DNA from: an uncultured Eubacteriales bacterium
GTDB taxonomy: Bacteria > Bacillota > Clostridia > Peptostreptococcales > Anaerovoracaceae
Direction of reading: 5' to 3'
Assembly: GCA_902798745.1 (NCBI GenBank)
Contig: CADBXM010000002.1
Coordinates: 62,001 to 126,000, forward strand
Length of the DNA: 64,000 nucleotides
The notes under the pieces are model-generated. The model saw only the letters and a list, made by a program, of their open reading frames with translations, was not told the origin of the DNA and made no database searches. Position numbers and translations under genes: made by a program. Positions 25,815 through 34,645 of this stretch are shown in pieces. Positions within the stretch are counted from its first letter, which is position 1. Every line of letters starts with the position of its first letter.

Positions 25815-26909
25815 TTATTTTCCTGCCATCTGAGCAGCAACTTCCTCTGCGAAGTTCTCTTCCTTCTTCTCGATGCCCTCGCCTACCTCGAATCTGATGA
25901 CCTTCTTGATAGCAAGATCCTTGTCAACAGTTGCAAGGTACTGAGCAACAGTCTGCTTACCGTCTTCAGCTCTTACGTAAGTCTGGTCGAGCAGGCAGAT
26001 TTCCTTGAGCTGCTTCTTGATACGTCCGTCAACGAGGCCCTTGAAGATCTTGTTTCCGGAAATCTCTTCCTTAGCGGCAACAGCGAGTCCGGCCAGTTTT
26101 TCCTTTGCTTCGTCTGAAAGGAAGTTAGGGAGATAGTTGAAGTTGAAGCTCTTGTCAGCTCTCTTCTCATCGAGGATATCGATGTCAACCTTTTCCCATA
26201 CGTCAGCGACCTTGTCGAGGAGTCCGTTCAGGATCGGCTTAGGAAGTGTGAACGGATCGTTCAGAGCGCTTTCAAGAGTGATCTTTCCGAGGTTTGCGAG
26301 TTCTTCCTCAGAGATCTCATCTTTGCTTACATACTGAGGGTTCATTGCTGCAACCTGCATTGCAATGTTCTTCAGAGCTGCCTTGTTCTCATCATTGTCT
26401 GCGCCTTCAGCTGCAACGATGACACCAATGTTTCCGCCGCCGTGCATGTATGTAGCCATGACATCGCCGGAAGCCTTGTCGATTCTTCTGATCGACATGT
26501 TCTCACCGATCTTCGCGATCTTAGCAGTCAGCACTTCACCGGCTGTTGCGTCTTCGAAAGGCATAGCCTTGAATGCTTCGATATCATTGCTCTCTGCTTC
26601 CAGAGCCAGCTTAGCGAGTCCCTCTACGAAATTGATGAACTCATCGTTCTTAGCAACGAAGTCTGTCTCAGAGTTTACTTCTACGATTGCAGCTGTCTTT
26701 CCGTCTTCTGAAAATGCAGTTCTTACAAGACCCATAGCAGCGATTCTGCCGGCCTTCTTAGCAGCCTTTGAAAGACCCTTTTCTCTCAGGATCTCAACTG
26801 CCTTATCAAGATCAGCTTCAGCTTCGACCAGAGCCTTTTTGCAGTCCATCATGCCTGCGCCTGTCATATCACGCAGTTCTTTTACGAGTTTTGCTGTTAC
26901 CTCAGCCAT
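25815..26909 (-). CDS. tsf: Elongation factor Ts
   Basis: EF-Ts recharges EF-Tu by exchanging GDP for GTP. The 364-residue protein starts MAEVTAKLVKELRDMTGAGM, contains the EF-Tu-contacting TDFVAKN at about residues 82-88, and ends in a coiled-coil and C-terminal module. The ATG at 26909 follows AGGAGGAAG; an upstream frame extension is not used. It is about 60 residues longer than the usual clostridial protein, because of an extra segment at residues 208-275 within the C-terminal core domain. It follows rpsB by 65 bases in the standard rpsB-tsf order. Confidence 0.93.
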   Translation of the reverse strand: MAEVTAKLVKELRDMTGAGMMDCKKALVEAEADLDKAVEILREKGLSKAAKKAGRIAAMGLVRTAFSEDGKTAAIVEVNSETDFVAKNDEFINFVEGLAKLALEAESNDIEAFKAMPFEDATAGEVLTAKIAKIGENMSIRRIDKASGDVMATYMHGGGNIGVIVAAEGADNDENKAALKNIAMQVAAMNPQYVSKDEISEEELANLGKITLESALNDPFTLPKPILNGLLDKVADVWEKVDIDILDEKRADKSFNFNYLPNFLSDEAKEKLAGLAVAAKEEISGNKIFKGLVDGRIKKQLKEICLLDQTYVRAEDGKQTVAQYLATVDKDLAIKKVIRFEVGEGIEKKEENFAEEVAAQMAGK

Positions 26910-26974
26910 TTTCTTCCTCCTAGTTATCTGTATAATGCCCCTCTTTTGAAGGGGCATCTTGCTACATTTATATA

Positions 26975-27751
26975 TTACTTCTCTTCAGCTTCTTCAGCCT
27001 CTGCCTCAACTTCGGCTTCCTCTGCAGGTGCTTCTTCAGCCTGAGCCTCAGGAGCCTCCTGGAAGCTTTCACCCTGCTTAGCCTCGATGATGGCGTCTGC
27101 CATGCAGCTTGTGATCAGCTTGACCGCTCTGATCGCGTCGTCGTTTGCAGGGATGATGTAATCGACATCATCAGGATCACAGTTTGTGTCTACCATGCCA
27201 ACTACAGGGATTCCGAGGATCCTTGCTTCCTTGACAGCGATTCTTTCCTTCTTAGGGTCTACTACGAAGAGTGCTCCAGGCATTCCCTTCATATCCTTGA
27301 TGCCGCCGAGATATTTCTCGAGCTTGTCAGCCTCAGCGATCATCTTGAGAGCTTCCTTCTTGGCATACTTCTCAATTGTGCCGTCTTCCTGCATCTGTCT
27401 GATCTCTTCGAGTCTGTCGATTCTCTTGCTGATAGTCTTGTGGTTGGTGAGCATTCCACCGAGCCATCTCTCGTTGACGAAGAACATTCCGCATCTCTCT
27501 GCTTCATCCTTGATAGCAGCCTGAGCCTGCTTTTTGGTACCTACGAAGAGTACCGGCTTGCCGCTCTCGCCTACCTGTCTCATGAAGTCGTATGCTTTGT
27601 CGATGAGTCCGACTGTCTGCTGGAGATCGATGATATAGATCCCGTTTCTCTCTGCAAAGATGTAAGGAGCCATCTTAGGGTTCCATCTTCTTGTCTGATG
27701 TCCAAAGTGGACGCCTGCTTCAAGCAGCTGTTTCATTGATACTACTGACAT
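26975..27751 (-). CDS. rpsB: Ribosomal protein S2
   Basis: S2 binds the 30S head-body junction and is assembled late. The 258-residue protein has the N-terminal [28 protein letters not shown] and [12 protein letters not shown] blocks of the family. The last 30 residues are an acidic alanine/glutamate tail. CCGGAGGTTAATTT precedes the ATG. A consensus promoter and a folded leader lie upstream (see separate entries), and tsf follows in the same operon. Confidence 0.97.
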   Translation of the reverse strand: MSVVSMKQLLEAGVHFGHQTRRWNPKMAPYIFAERNGIYIIDLQQTVGLIDKAYDFMRQVGESGKPVLFVGTKKQAQAAIKDEAERCGMFFVNERWLGGMLTNHKTISKRIDRLEEIRQMQEDGTIEKYAKKEALKMIAEADKLEKYLGGIKDMKGMPGALFVVDPKKERIAVKEARILGIPVVGMVDTNCDPDDVDYIIPANDDAIRAVKLITSCMADAIIEAKQGESFQEAPEAQAEEAPAEEAEVEAEAEEAEEK

Positions 27752-27777
27752 AAATTAACCTCCGGTTATATTACTTC

Positions 27778-27837
27778 CACTGCAGGCTTTGAGCCTTCAA
27801 CCCCGCTGATTACAGGGCACCGCGGCCCACCGCAGTG
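27778..27837 (-). ncRNA. Structured leader of the rpsB mRNA (possible S2 autoregulatory element)
   Basis: Between the promoter and the rpsB ribosome site the minus-strand RNA can form a closed junction. CACUGC (27837-27832) pairs with GCAGUG (27783-27778), enclosing a GGGC/GCCC hairpin with loop CGCGGU (27828-27815) and an AGGCU/AGCCU hairpin with loop CAA (27796-27784). A G-rich 18-base single-stranded segment joins the two hairpins. Many ribosomal-protein operons are controlled by such leaders binding the encoded protein. I do not match this to a named leader family. Confidence 0.5.
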
Positions 27838-27875
27838 TGACAATTGTTACACGTGCACAAAACGCACGCCCATAT

Positions 27876-27904
27876 ATTATAAGGAAACAGCTTGTTATAT
27901 GCAA
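27876..27904 (-). promoter_or_regulatory. Promoter of rpsB-tsf
   Basis: On the minus strand TTGCAT (27904-27899), a 17-base spacer, then a perfect TATAAT (27881-27876). Transcription would begin near 27869, giving a leader of about 115 bases. Confidence 0.85.
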
Positions 27905-27945
27905 GTTTTTGGGAAGTTTTTTTGTCTTTAAAATAATGCATTTTT

Positions 27946-27998
27946 ATGCCATAAATCCTCATTTTTGATTTGTAGATGAGGCAGGTTTGGCATATTAT
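27946..27998 (+). promoter_or_regulatory. Promoter and inverted repeat of the NCS2 permease gene
   Basis: A candidate promoter TTGTAG (27970-27975), 17-base spacer, TATTAT (27993-27998). It overlaps a nested inverted repeat: ATGCCA (27946-27951) with TGGCAT (27988-27993), and CCTCAT (27957-27962) with ATGAGG (27976-27981). A repressor bound here would cover the promoter. No purine riboswitch is seen downstream; the short leader ends in CAAAGGAGAAC before the ATG. Confidence 0.45.
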
Positions 27999-28050
27999 AG
28001 TAGAGTATTTTTTATTACACTAAAGAACACTTCAAAGGAGAACATCAACA

Positions 28051-29391
28051 ATGGAAAAGTATTTCAAGCTCAAAGAGAACAATACTGATGTTCGCACCGA
28101 GATCATAGCGGGTGTTACTACCTTCCTGTCGATGGTGTACATTCTTGCCGTAAACCCAAGCATTCTTTCGGCATCCGGCATGGACCCAGCTTCCATCTTC
28201 ACAGCGACTGCTATCTCGGCAGCATTCGGTACACTTCTCATGGCATTCCTTGCCAACTATCCGGTAGCGCTTGCGTCAGGCATGGGACTCAACGCGTACT
28301 TCGCGTTCACTGTCTGCCCTATGGTCGGAACAGACAAGCCTTGGCAGGTAGCTCTCGCTGCAGTATTCTTCGAAGGTATCATCTTCATTCTTCTCTCGTT
28401 CACTAATTTCAGAGAGTCTCTTGTAAATGATATCCCTCAGAATCTGAAGTCTTCCATCTCTGTAGGTATCGGACTCTTCATCGCCATCATCGGTCTCAAG
28501 AACTCCGGCGCAGTTAGCGTGACCACAGAGGGCGGCATCGCGCTCGGAAGCCTCGGAAGCGCTGCTATCACACTTTCGCTCGTAGGTATCCTGATCATCG
28601 CCGTATTCGATCATTTCAAGATCAAGGGATCGATCTTCTGGGGCATCATTGCTACATGGGTCCTGGGAATGATCGCTCAGGCAGTTGGCTGGTATGTACC
28701 TGACCCTGAAGCAGGCGTTTACAGCGTTTATCCTACATTCGCGTTCAGTGGTATGAAGCTTGACTACTTCTTCGATTTCGACTTCGCATGGATCGGATCA
28801 CATATACTTGACTTCATCGTCATCGTATTCTCGTTCCTGTATGTAGACATCTTCGATACAGTAGGAACTCTCATCGGAGTAGCTGAGAAAGCTGACCTCC
28901 TCGACGAGAACGGCAACCTGCCACATGCTAAGCAGGCTCTTCTCTCCGACGCTATCGCTACTGTAGTCGGCGCTGCATGCGGAACATCCACAGTAACTTC
29001 TTACGTCGAGTCATCAGCAGGCGCAGCGGCTGGCGGAAAGACAGGACTCACTTCGGTAACTACCGGTGTCCTCTTCATCATCTCGCTTATCCTCTCGCCT
29101 CTCTTCCTCTCGATACCGGGCTTCGCAACAACACCTGCTCTGGTATACGTAGGATATCTGATGATGAGCCAGGTCAAGAACGTTAAGTTCGAAGGCGCTC
29201 CGATGTCCGAGATCATCTCGGCATTCCTCGCGATCATCATGATGCCTTTCACATCTTCGATCGCAAACGGAATCATGTTCGGTATCATCTCATACCTCGT
29301 TCTCAAGGTTATCGAGGGCGGCGCTAAGGAGATCAAGCCAGTTATGTGGATCAGTGGTGTACTGTTCATCCTCTACATGATCGTAGGCTAA
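28051..29391 (+). CDS. NCS2-family purine permease (AzgA/PbuG type)
   Basis: A 446-residue membrane protein with about 12-14 hydrophobic segments. The AzgA-type N-terminus TDVRTEIIAGVTTFLSMVYI is followed by ASGMGLNAYFAF and, near residue 310, GTSTVTSYVESSAGAAAGG, which form the nucleobase site between broken helices. Relatives import guanine, hypoxanthine or adenine with protons. The absence of uracil-type motifs makes a purine more likely. It is a single gene with its own promoter and terminator. Confidence 0.88.
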   Translation: MEKYFKLKENNTDVRTEIIAGVTTFLSMVYILAVNPSILSASGMDPASIFTATAISAAFGTLLMAFLANYPVALASGMGLNAYFAFTVCPMVGTDKPWQVALAAVFFEGIIFILLSFTNFRESLVNDIPQNLKSSISVGIGLFIAIIGLKNSGAVSVTTEGGIALGSLGSAAITLSLVGILIIAVFDHFKIKGSIFWGIIATWVLGMIAQAVGWYVPDPEAGVYSVYPTFAFSGMKLDYFFDFDFAWIGSHILDFIVIVFSFLYVDIFDTVGTLIGVAEKADLLDENGNLPHAKQALLSDAIATVVGAACGTSTVTSYVESSAGAAAGGKTGLTSVTTGVLFIISLILSPLFLSIPGFATTPALVYVGYLMMSQVKNVKFEGAPMSEIISAFLAIIMMPFTSSIANGIMFGIISYLVLKVIEGGAKEIKPVMWISGVLFILYMIVG

Positions 29392-29448
29392 TCATTATCG
29401 AACGCAGCCGGGCTTTCCTCCGGCAAATAATAATGACAACATAAAAAA

Positions 29449-29492
29449 TGCGCCGGGCGGAGATCGATTCTCCATCCGGCGTATTGTTTTGC
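29449..29492 (+). terminator. Rho-independent terminator after the NCS2 permease
   Basis: ATGCGCCGG pairs with CCGGCGTAT, with one G-T pair, and an inner GGAGA/TCTCC stem; TTGTTTTG follows. A run of six A residues before it gives a T-tract on the other strand, so it may also end transcription coming from the flavodoxin gene. Confidence 0.85.
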
Positions 29493-29511
29493 TCAAATTT
29501 GAATCATTCTG

Positions 29512-30063
29512 TCAGGACCTCTTCTTGGCGTCTCTGACAAGTGCAGCGATGTTTCCACGCTCCACCATATCCACACCGTTGTCTATCCTGTCCCTCATCT
29601 TGTTGACACCGGCTCTCGCGTCCTTGGTGCTTCCCGAGACCAGTACTTTCCTCATTATCTTCATGAGGAGTCTGTCGAGTCCTGTTACCACCTCAGGGTC
29701 ATATCTTCCGCCGAGTATGTATAATACTGCGCCATTCTCATTCTTTGGGTCTATCTTTCCTATGCTGTAACCCCACACCTGAGCGTAGTTATCAGCTGTC
29801 TCATCGGCAAATCCTACACCAAATACTATGAGACGCTTCATCAGATCCGCGTCAAGATGCTTCGCGAACTTGTCGAAATCAACTATACCCGAGCCTCTGA
29901 TCCAACCTCCGTAAACTATGCAATCATACTCATATAAATTGAGTGCTTTAAAATCGACATCGGAAAAAGCAACGGCTTCACAGCCGAGATCCTCAGCGAT
30001 CCACTCGGCGTACTGCTTTGTGGATCCTCTTTTCGAAGTGTAGATCACTATCGCCTTTTCCAT
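29512..30063 (-). CDS. Flavodoxin-domain protein
   Basis: A 183-residue protein with an N-terminal flavodoxin fold. IYTSKRGSTKQYAEWIAEDL at about residues 7-26 is the FMN-phosphate loop, and DCIVYGGWIRGSGI fits the second flavin loop. Its size is like HemG-type protoporphyrinogen oxidase and other stand-alone flavodoxins of anaerobes. The C-terminal 60 residues are more basic. The start is 3 bases from the dnaE stop, so the two genes are probably co-transcribed. The redox partner is not evident. Confidence 0.8.
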   Translation of the reverse strand: MEKAIVIYTSKRGSTKQYAEWIAEDLGCEAVAFSDVDFKALNLYEYDCIVYGGWIRGSGIVDFDKFAKHLDADLMKRLIVFGVGFADETADNYAQVWGYSIGKIDPKNENGAVLYILGGRYDPEVVTGLDRLLMKIMRKVLVSGSTKDARAGVNKMRDRIDNGVDMVERGNIAALVRDAKKRS

Positions 30064-30066
30064 CTA

Positions 30067-33000
30067 TTATCCTTTTACGTTTTCCTCTCCCAGCATACGG
30101 ATCAGTTTGTCTCGAAGGTCAGCGGTGAATGTGATCCTGTTATCCGCGCTGCAGCGAACGGGTTTTCTACCCGGCAGGTATACCAGCACGTCCCGGTCAC
30201 CCGGATGCAGGCTTATCATATCTGTAAGGTGCATCAGCACTTTGCGCGTGTCTCCCATGTGGCCTTCGAGCACTTCTTCAGATACTCTGAGCTTTACAGG
30301 ATCATTTAACGGTGCGTTATTAACTGAAGGCCTCTGTCTAGGTGGCTGAGCCGGCTCGCTCCTGAAGGAGTCCCCTCCCGCATAATAATCCCTGTTCGAG
30401 CGCCTGTTGTTCGCCGATAGCTTCGCTATGTCCTCTATAGGCACTATGTCTTCTGCGAGTATCTCTGCTTCGCTCTCATCCTTAAAACTAACTCTTCCCG
30501 CCAGACCGACTATCATGTCATTACGGACGAGATTCCTGTTTCTCTCATACACTTTAGGGAAAACTATGGCGTCTATCACTCCATCGAAGTCCTCAAGTGT
30601 AAGCCTTGCCATCTCTTGTGACTTGCGGGTGATCATGGTGCGTACTCCGCTGATCATTCCTGCAAGCACCACATAATCACCGTCGTTGAACTTCGAGGTA
30701 TTGATCACCATGCTGTCCGCATCGTCCCCCTCAGCTGTGAACTCTTCGTTACCGCCTGTGAGATCCGCTGTGCCGGCACTGGTGTTGTTCCGGATAAGAT
30801 CTGCGTATTCGTCGAGAGGATGGCCGGAGAGATAGACTCCAAGCATCTCTTTTTCGAGCGCCAGTTTAGTATCCTTGCCGAAATCCGCTACCTTAGGAAG
30901 TTCAGGACTCATGAACGCCTCATCCTCGAAGCCTTCCATCTGGAATATGCTTATCTGGTCCTGATTGCCCTGTCTGGCCCTTTTTTGTGCCCTCTGCACA
31001 GCATCGCCCGATACAGCCATCATCTGCGCTCTGTTAGGATTTATATCGTCAAAAGCGCCTGCCTGTATCAGCGACTCTATCGCTTTCCTGTTTAGTTCGC
31101 TTGCATCAATAGCGTTGATGAACTCATATATGTCGTGGGTACCGGCTACTGACTCCCTACCTTTGATGATAGCTTCAACTATGCCCTCACCAACGTTCTT
31201 GACGGAGAGCAGGCCGAATCTTATACGCCCGTCTCTGGCAGAATAGTTTTTCGAACTCTTCATCACTGAAGGCGGGTCGAGAGCTATCCCCATCTCACGG
31301 CAGTTGCGCACATAGTTGGCAGTGTGCTTGGCATCGCCGGCCATGCTGCTCATAAGGGCAGCCATGAATTCCGCAGGGTAATGCGCCTTGAGATATGCGG
31401 TCTGGTATGAGATGACCGCATACGCTGCTGCGTGAGACTTGTTGAACGCGTATGACGCGAATGTGACCATGTCTTCGAATATGGTCTCCGCAGCAGCCGC
31501 AGGCACACCGCTTCGCACGCAGCCTGCGATCTCAAGGCTGCCATCATCCGCCGTCTTTCCGTTGATGAAATACTCCTTTTCTTCGAGCATCACATCCTTC
31601 TTCTTTTTGCTCATCGCACGGCGCACCAGATCGGAACGCCCAAATGAATAGCCTCCGAGGTCACGCACTATCTGCATTACCTGCTCCTGATAGATCAGGC
31701 ATCCATATGTAACGCCGAGGATTGGCTCCAGCGCCTTGTCCACATACTTTATGTGATCGGGATGCTTCTTGTTGTCTATGTATTTCGGTATAGAGTCCAT
31801 CGGACCCGGTCTGTAAAGCGCGATGCCCGCTACTATATCTTCGAAGCAGCTCGGCTTAAGATTCTTCATGAAATCAGTCATGCCGCCGCTCTCTAGCTGG
31901 AACACACCCGCTGTATTGCCCTCGGATATCAGCTTGTACACCTCAGGATCATCGTAATCCATCGAGGCGAAGTCGATATCCGTCCCGTGGTTTTCTTTGA
32001 TCATGCGAAGCGCGTCTCTTATGACAGTGAGGTTCCTGAGCCCCAGGAAGTCCATCTTGAGAAGACCCAGTTCCTCTATCGTTGTCATATTGAACTGTGT
32101 CGCGATGCCCTTGTCTGACGAGTAAAGCGGCACATATTCATCGAGTGGCATTTTGGAGATGACTATGCCTGCTGCATGAGTCGAAGCGTGCCTAGGCAGT
32201 CCTTCAAGAGCCATCGAAAGATCGAGCACCTGCTTCACGAGCGGCTCGCTCTCATAACGCTGCCTCAGATCCGGATTCACTTCAAGCGCCTTTGCTATGG
32301 TGATCCCAAGCTCATTCGGTATAGCCTTGGCTATAGCGTCGCCTTCAGCATAGGTAGCATCAAGTGCCCTCGCGATATCCCTTACCGCGGCCTTCGCCTT
32401 GAGTGTACCGAAGGTGATTATCTGTGACACCTTATCACGGCCATACTTGCGCGTTACGTAGTCGATCACTTCCTGCCTTCTCTCGATGCAGAAGTCTATG
32501 TCTATATCAGGCATGCTGACTCGTTCCGGATTAAGGAACCTCTCGAATATGAGATTATACTTGATAGGATCGATCTCTGTGATCGCCAGACTGTACGCGA
32601 CTATCGAGCCCGCCGCCGAGCCTCTGCCCGGGCCGACAGCTATACCGTTTTTCTTCGCGTAATTAATGAAATCCCATACGATGAGGAAGTACTCGACGTA
32701 GCCCATGCCCTCTATGACGCCGAGCTCTGTCTCAAGCCTCTTTCTGTAGACGCTGCCCGGATCCATCGCGGCATCGCCGTAGCGCCTAGCCAGGCCCTTG
32801 TAGCACAGTTCTCTAAGATACTCGTGTGTGCTCTTGCCATCAGGCGGTATGTATTCAGGCAGATGATAATTGCCGAATTCGAATTCCACATTACAGCGGT
32901 CTGCGATCTCCTGCGTCCTTGAAATGACTTCAGGCATGTCCGGGAAAAGAGCCTTCATCTCATCTTCCGACTTGATGTAGAACTCGTCATTCTCGAACCT

Positions 33001-33702
33001 CATGCGATCCTCATCCGTGACCTTAGTCTGGGTCTGGATGCACATCAGCACATCCTGGGCCGTGGCGTCCTCGCGCTTCATATAATGGGCATCGTTGGTC
33101 GCTACCATCGGGATGTCCAGCTCTTTGCTGAGCTCTTTCAACCCCTCGATCACCGTCACATCTTCCTGCAGATGGTGGTTTTGTATCTCAAGATAGAAAT
33201 TCCCTCGGCCGAAGATGTCCTGCAGTTCCAGAGCTTCTTTCTTCGCTCCCTCGTGGTCATGATTCAGAAGCATCCTCTGGACATTGCCCGCAAGGCAGCC
33301 CGAGAGACATATGATGCCGTCGCTGAATTCACGAAGCAGTTCTTTGTCTACGCGCGGTTTGTAGTAAAAACCGTCGACATAACTCTTCGATACTATCTTT
33401 ACGAGATTTGAATATCCCCTCTGGTTTTCAGCCAGAAGTATCAGATGTCCGCTGTTTCGGTCTCTGTCGGGATCCTTGTCGTATAATGTCCTCGCAGCCG
33501 TATATACCTCACATCCTATGATCGGCTTTACGCCGGCCTTCTTGCACGATTTATAGAAATCGATCACGCCAAACATGGCTCCGTGATCTGTGATCGCGCA
33601 GGAATCCATGCCCAGTTCCTTTACATAGGAGGGTAGCTCTTTTATCCTGCTCATTCCGTCGAGCAGGCTGTATTCAGTATGTACGTGCAGATGTGTGAAC
33701 AT
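30067..33702 (-). CDS. dnaE: DNA polymerase III, alpha subunit (DnaE)
   Basis: A 1211-residue replicative polymerase of the DnaE type. The N-terminal PHP domain begins MFTHLHVHTEYSLLDGMSRI and has ITDHGAMFG. The C-family polymerase core contains GPGRGSAAGS and the catalytic aspartates in PDIDIDF near residue 400. A tandem helix-hairpin-helix region follows, then an OB domain (DYVVLAGMISGVRTM). A proline/arginine-rich linker precedes the last 60 residues. Bacillota often also have PolC; that gene is not in this window. It starts 18 bases after the dehydrogenase-like gene, with only AAAGA as a ribosome site. Confidence 0.96.
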   Translation of the reverse strand: MFTHLHVHTEYSLLDGMSRIKELPSYVKELGMDSCAITDHGAMFGVIDFYKSCKKAGVKPIIGCEVYTAARTLYDKDPDRDRNSGHLILLAENQRGYSNLVKIVSKSYVDGFYYKPRVDKELLREFSDGIICLSGCLAGNVQRMLLNHDHEGAKKEALELQDIFGRGNFYLEIQNHHLQEDVTVIEGLKELSKELDIPMVATNDAHYMKREDATAQDVLMCIQTQTKVTDEDRMRFENDEFYIKSEDEMKALFPDMPEVISRTQEIADRCNVEFEFGNYHLPEYIPPDGKSTHEYLRELCYKGLARRYGDAAMDPGSVYRKRLETELGVIEGMGYVEYFLIVWDFINYAKKNGIAVGPGRGSAAGSIVAYSLAITEIDPIKYNLIFERFLNPERVSMPDIDIDFCIERRQEVIDYVTRKYGRDKVSQIITFGTLKAKAAVRDIARALDATYAEGDAIAKAIPNELGITIAKALEVNPDLRQRYESEPLVKQVLDLSMALEGLPRHASTHAAGIVISKMPLDEYVPLYSSDKGIATQFNMTTIEELGLLKMDFLGLRNLTVIRDALRMIKENHGTDIDFASMDYDDPEVYKLISEGNTAGVFQLESGGMTDFMKNLKPSCFEDIVAGIALYRPGPMDSIPKYIDNKKHPDHIKYVDKALEPILGVTYGCLIYQEQVMQIVRDLGGYSFGRSDLVRRAMSKKKKDVMLEEKEYFINGKTADDGSLEIAGCVRSGVPAAAAETIFEDMVTFASYAFNKSHAAAYAVISYQTAYLKAHYPAEFMAALMSSMAGDAKHTANYVRNCREMGIALDPPSVMKSSKNYSARDGRIRFGLLSVKNVGEGIVEAIIKGRESVAGTHDIYEFINAIDASELNRKAIESLIQAGAFDDINPNRAQMMAVSGDAVQRAQKRARQGNQDQISIFQMEGFEDEAFMSPELPKVADFGKDTKLALEKEMLGVYLSGHPLDEYADLIRNNTSAGTADLTGGNEEFTAEGDDADSMVINTSKFNDGDYVVLAGMISGVRTMITRKSQEMARLTLEDFDGVIDAIVFPKVYERNRNLVRNDMIVGLAGRVSFKDESEAEILAEDIVPIEDIAKLSANNRRSNRDYYAGGDSFRSEPAQPPRQRPSVNNAPLNDPVKLRVSEEVLEGHMGDTRKVLMHLTDMISLHPGDRDVLVYLPGRKPVRCSADNRITFTADLRDKLIRMLGEENVKG

Positions 33703-33720
33703 TCTTTATCGAAAATCTCT

Positions 33721-34629
33721 TTACTTATGCTCGTTTTTCTTCTTACCTACCGCGAGATTTCCTCCCTCGATATCATATCCGGTGTAAAATCCGGAGCCTG
33801 TCTTCATTCCGAGATTGCCGGCCTCTACCATTTTTACGAACTTTTCAGGAGGCAGATCGTCAGGATCTCCACTCGCGTTGTAGTATGAGTATTCTATGTT
33901 GAGTATCGTATCGAGGCCGATAAGATCCATCAGTTTAAAAGGAGCCACATCGGTATGCCACTCCGCCATCCATCCTCTGTCAAAGTCTTCAGGCGAAATA
34001 CTGCCGTTCGCCCATACTTTGAGGCACTCTTTCTTTACGGCACGCCAGACGCGGTTGATAGAATAACCCTTCTGCTCAAATTCGGTGATTACCGGTTCGA
34101 AGCCGAGTTCATGGTAGTGATCGATAGCGCGCTTCTTCGTCTCGTCAGAAGTAGCTACATTCCACATCATCTCAACGTAGCTGTTTCTTACAGGATCGTC
34201 ATGATCCACCTGGAAAGTCATCTTCCTGCGTTCAGGAGATACATCCTTGCAAATATCACTCATCAGAAGAGATGAAGTATTCGAACTAAGCAGCACGTCC
34301 TCATCGCAAACCTTTTCGAGCTGAGCGAACATCGCCTGTTTAAGTTCAAGCTTCTCAGGGATGTTCTCGATCACCATGTATGCTCCCTCGCAGGCCTCTT
34401 CCAGGCTCTCTGCATAGCTGATCCTTCCCTTAAGAGCCTCTGCTTCTTCTTTGCTCAGCCTGCCCTCTTCGACGTAATACTCAGCGAAGCGCTCTATCCT
34501 GGCGCGGCACTTTTCACGCGAAGATTCGTTCCTGCTATATGCGCTGACTTCTTTTCCGTAAAGCGCGTTTCTGAAAGCTATCATGCTTCCCTGGGTCCCT
34601 GCACCTATTACTGCAACCTTATTTCTCAT
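33721..34629 (-). CDS. 3-hydroxyacyl-CoA dehydrogenase-like protein with altered active site
   Basis: A 302-residue protein with an N-terminal Rossmann domain (KVAVIGAGTQGSMIAF) and a C-terminal helical domain ending GNLGMKTGSGFYTGYD, as in 3-hydroxybutyryl-CoA dehydrogenases. NTSSLLMSDI at 117-126 is the conserved serine/asparagine segment. The usual catalytic HFFNP is replaced by VDHDDP at 141-146, so the catalytic histidine is either shifted or missing. It follows the ammonia-lyase-like gene by 16 bases, with AAGGAGG before its ATG, so the two probably act on linked compounds. The substrate may be a free hydroxyacid rather than a CoA ester (inference). Confidence 0.75.
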   Translation of the reverse strand: MRNKVAVIGAGTQGSMIAFRNALYGKEVSAYSRNESSREKCRARIERFAEYYVEEGRLSKEEAEALKGRISYAESLEEACEGAYMVIENIPEKLELKQAMFAQLEKVCDEDVLLSSNTSSLLMSDICKDVSPERRKMTFQVDHDDPVRNSYVEMMWNVATSDETKKRAIDHYHELGFEPVITEFEQKGYSINRVWRAVKKECLKVWANGSISPEDFDRGWMAEWHTDVAPFKLMDLIGLDTILNIEYSYYNASGDPDDLPPEKFVKMVEAGNLGMKTGSGFYTGYDIEGGNLAVGKKKNEHK

Positions 34630-34645
34630 GGTTTTCCTCCTTTGA

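Noticed and set aside
27999..28050. Possible purine riboswitch before the NCS2 permease
   Set aside because: The leader after the likely promoter is about 45 bases and lacks the three-way junction and conserved loops.
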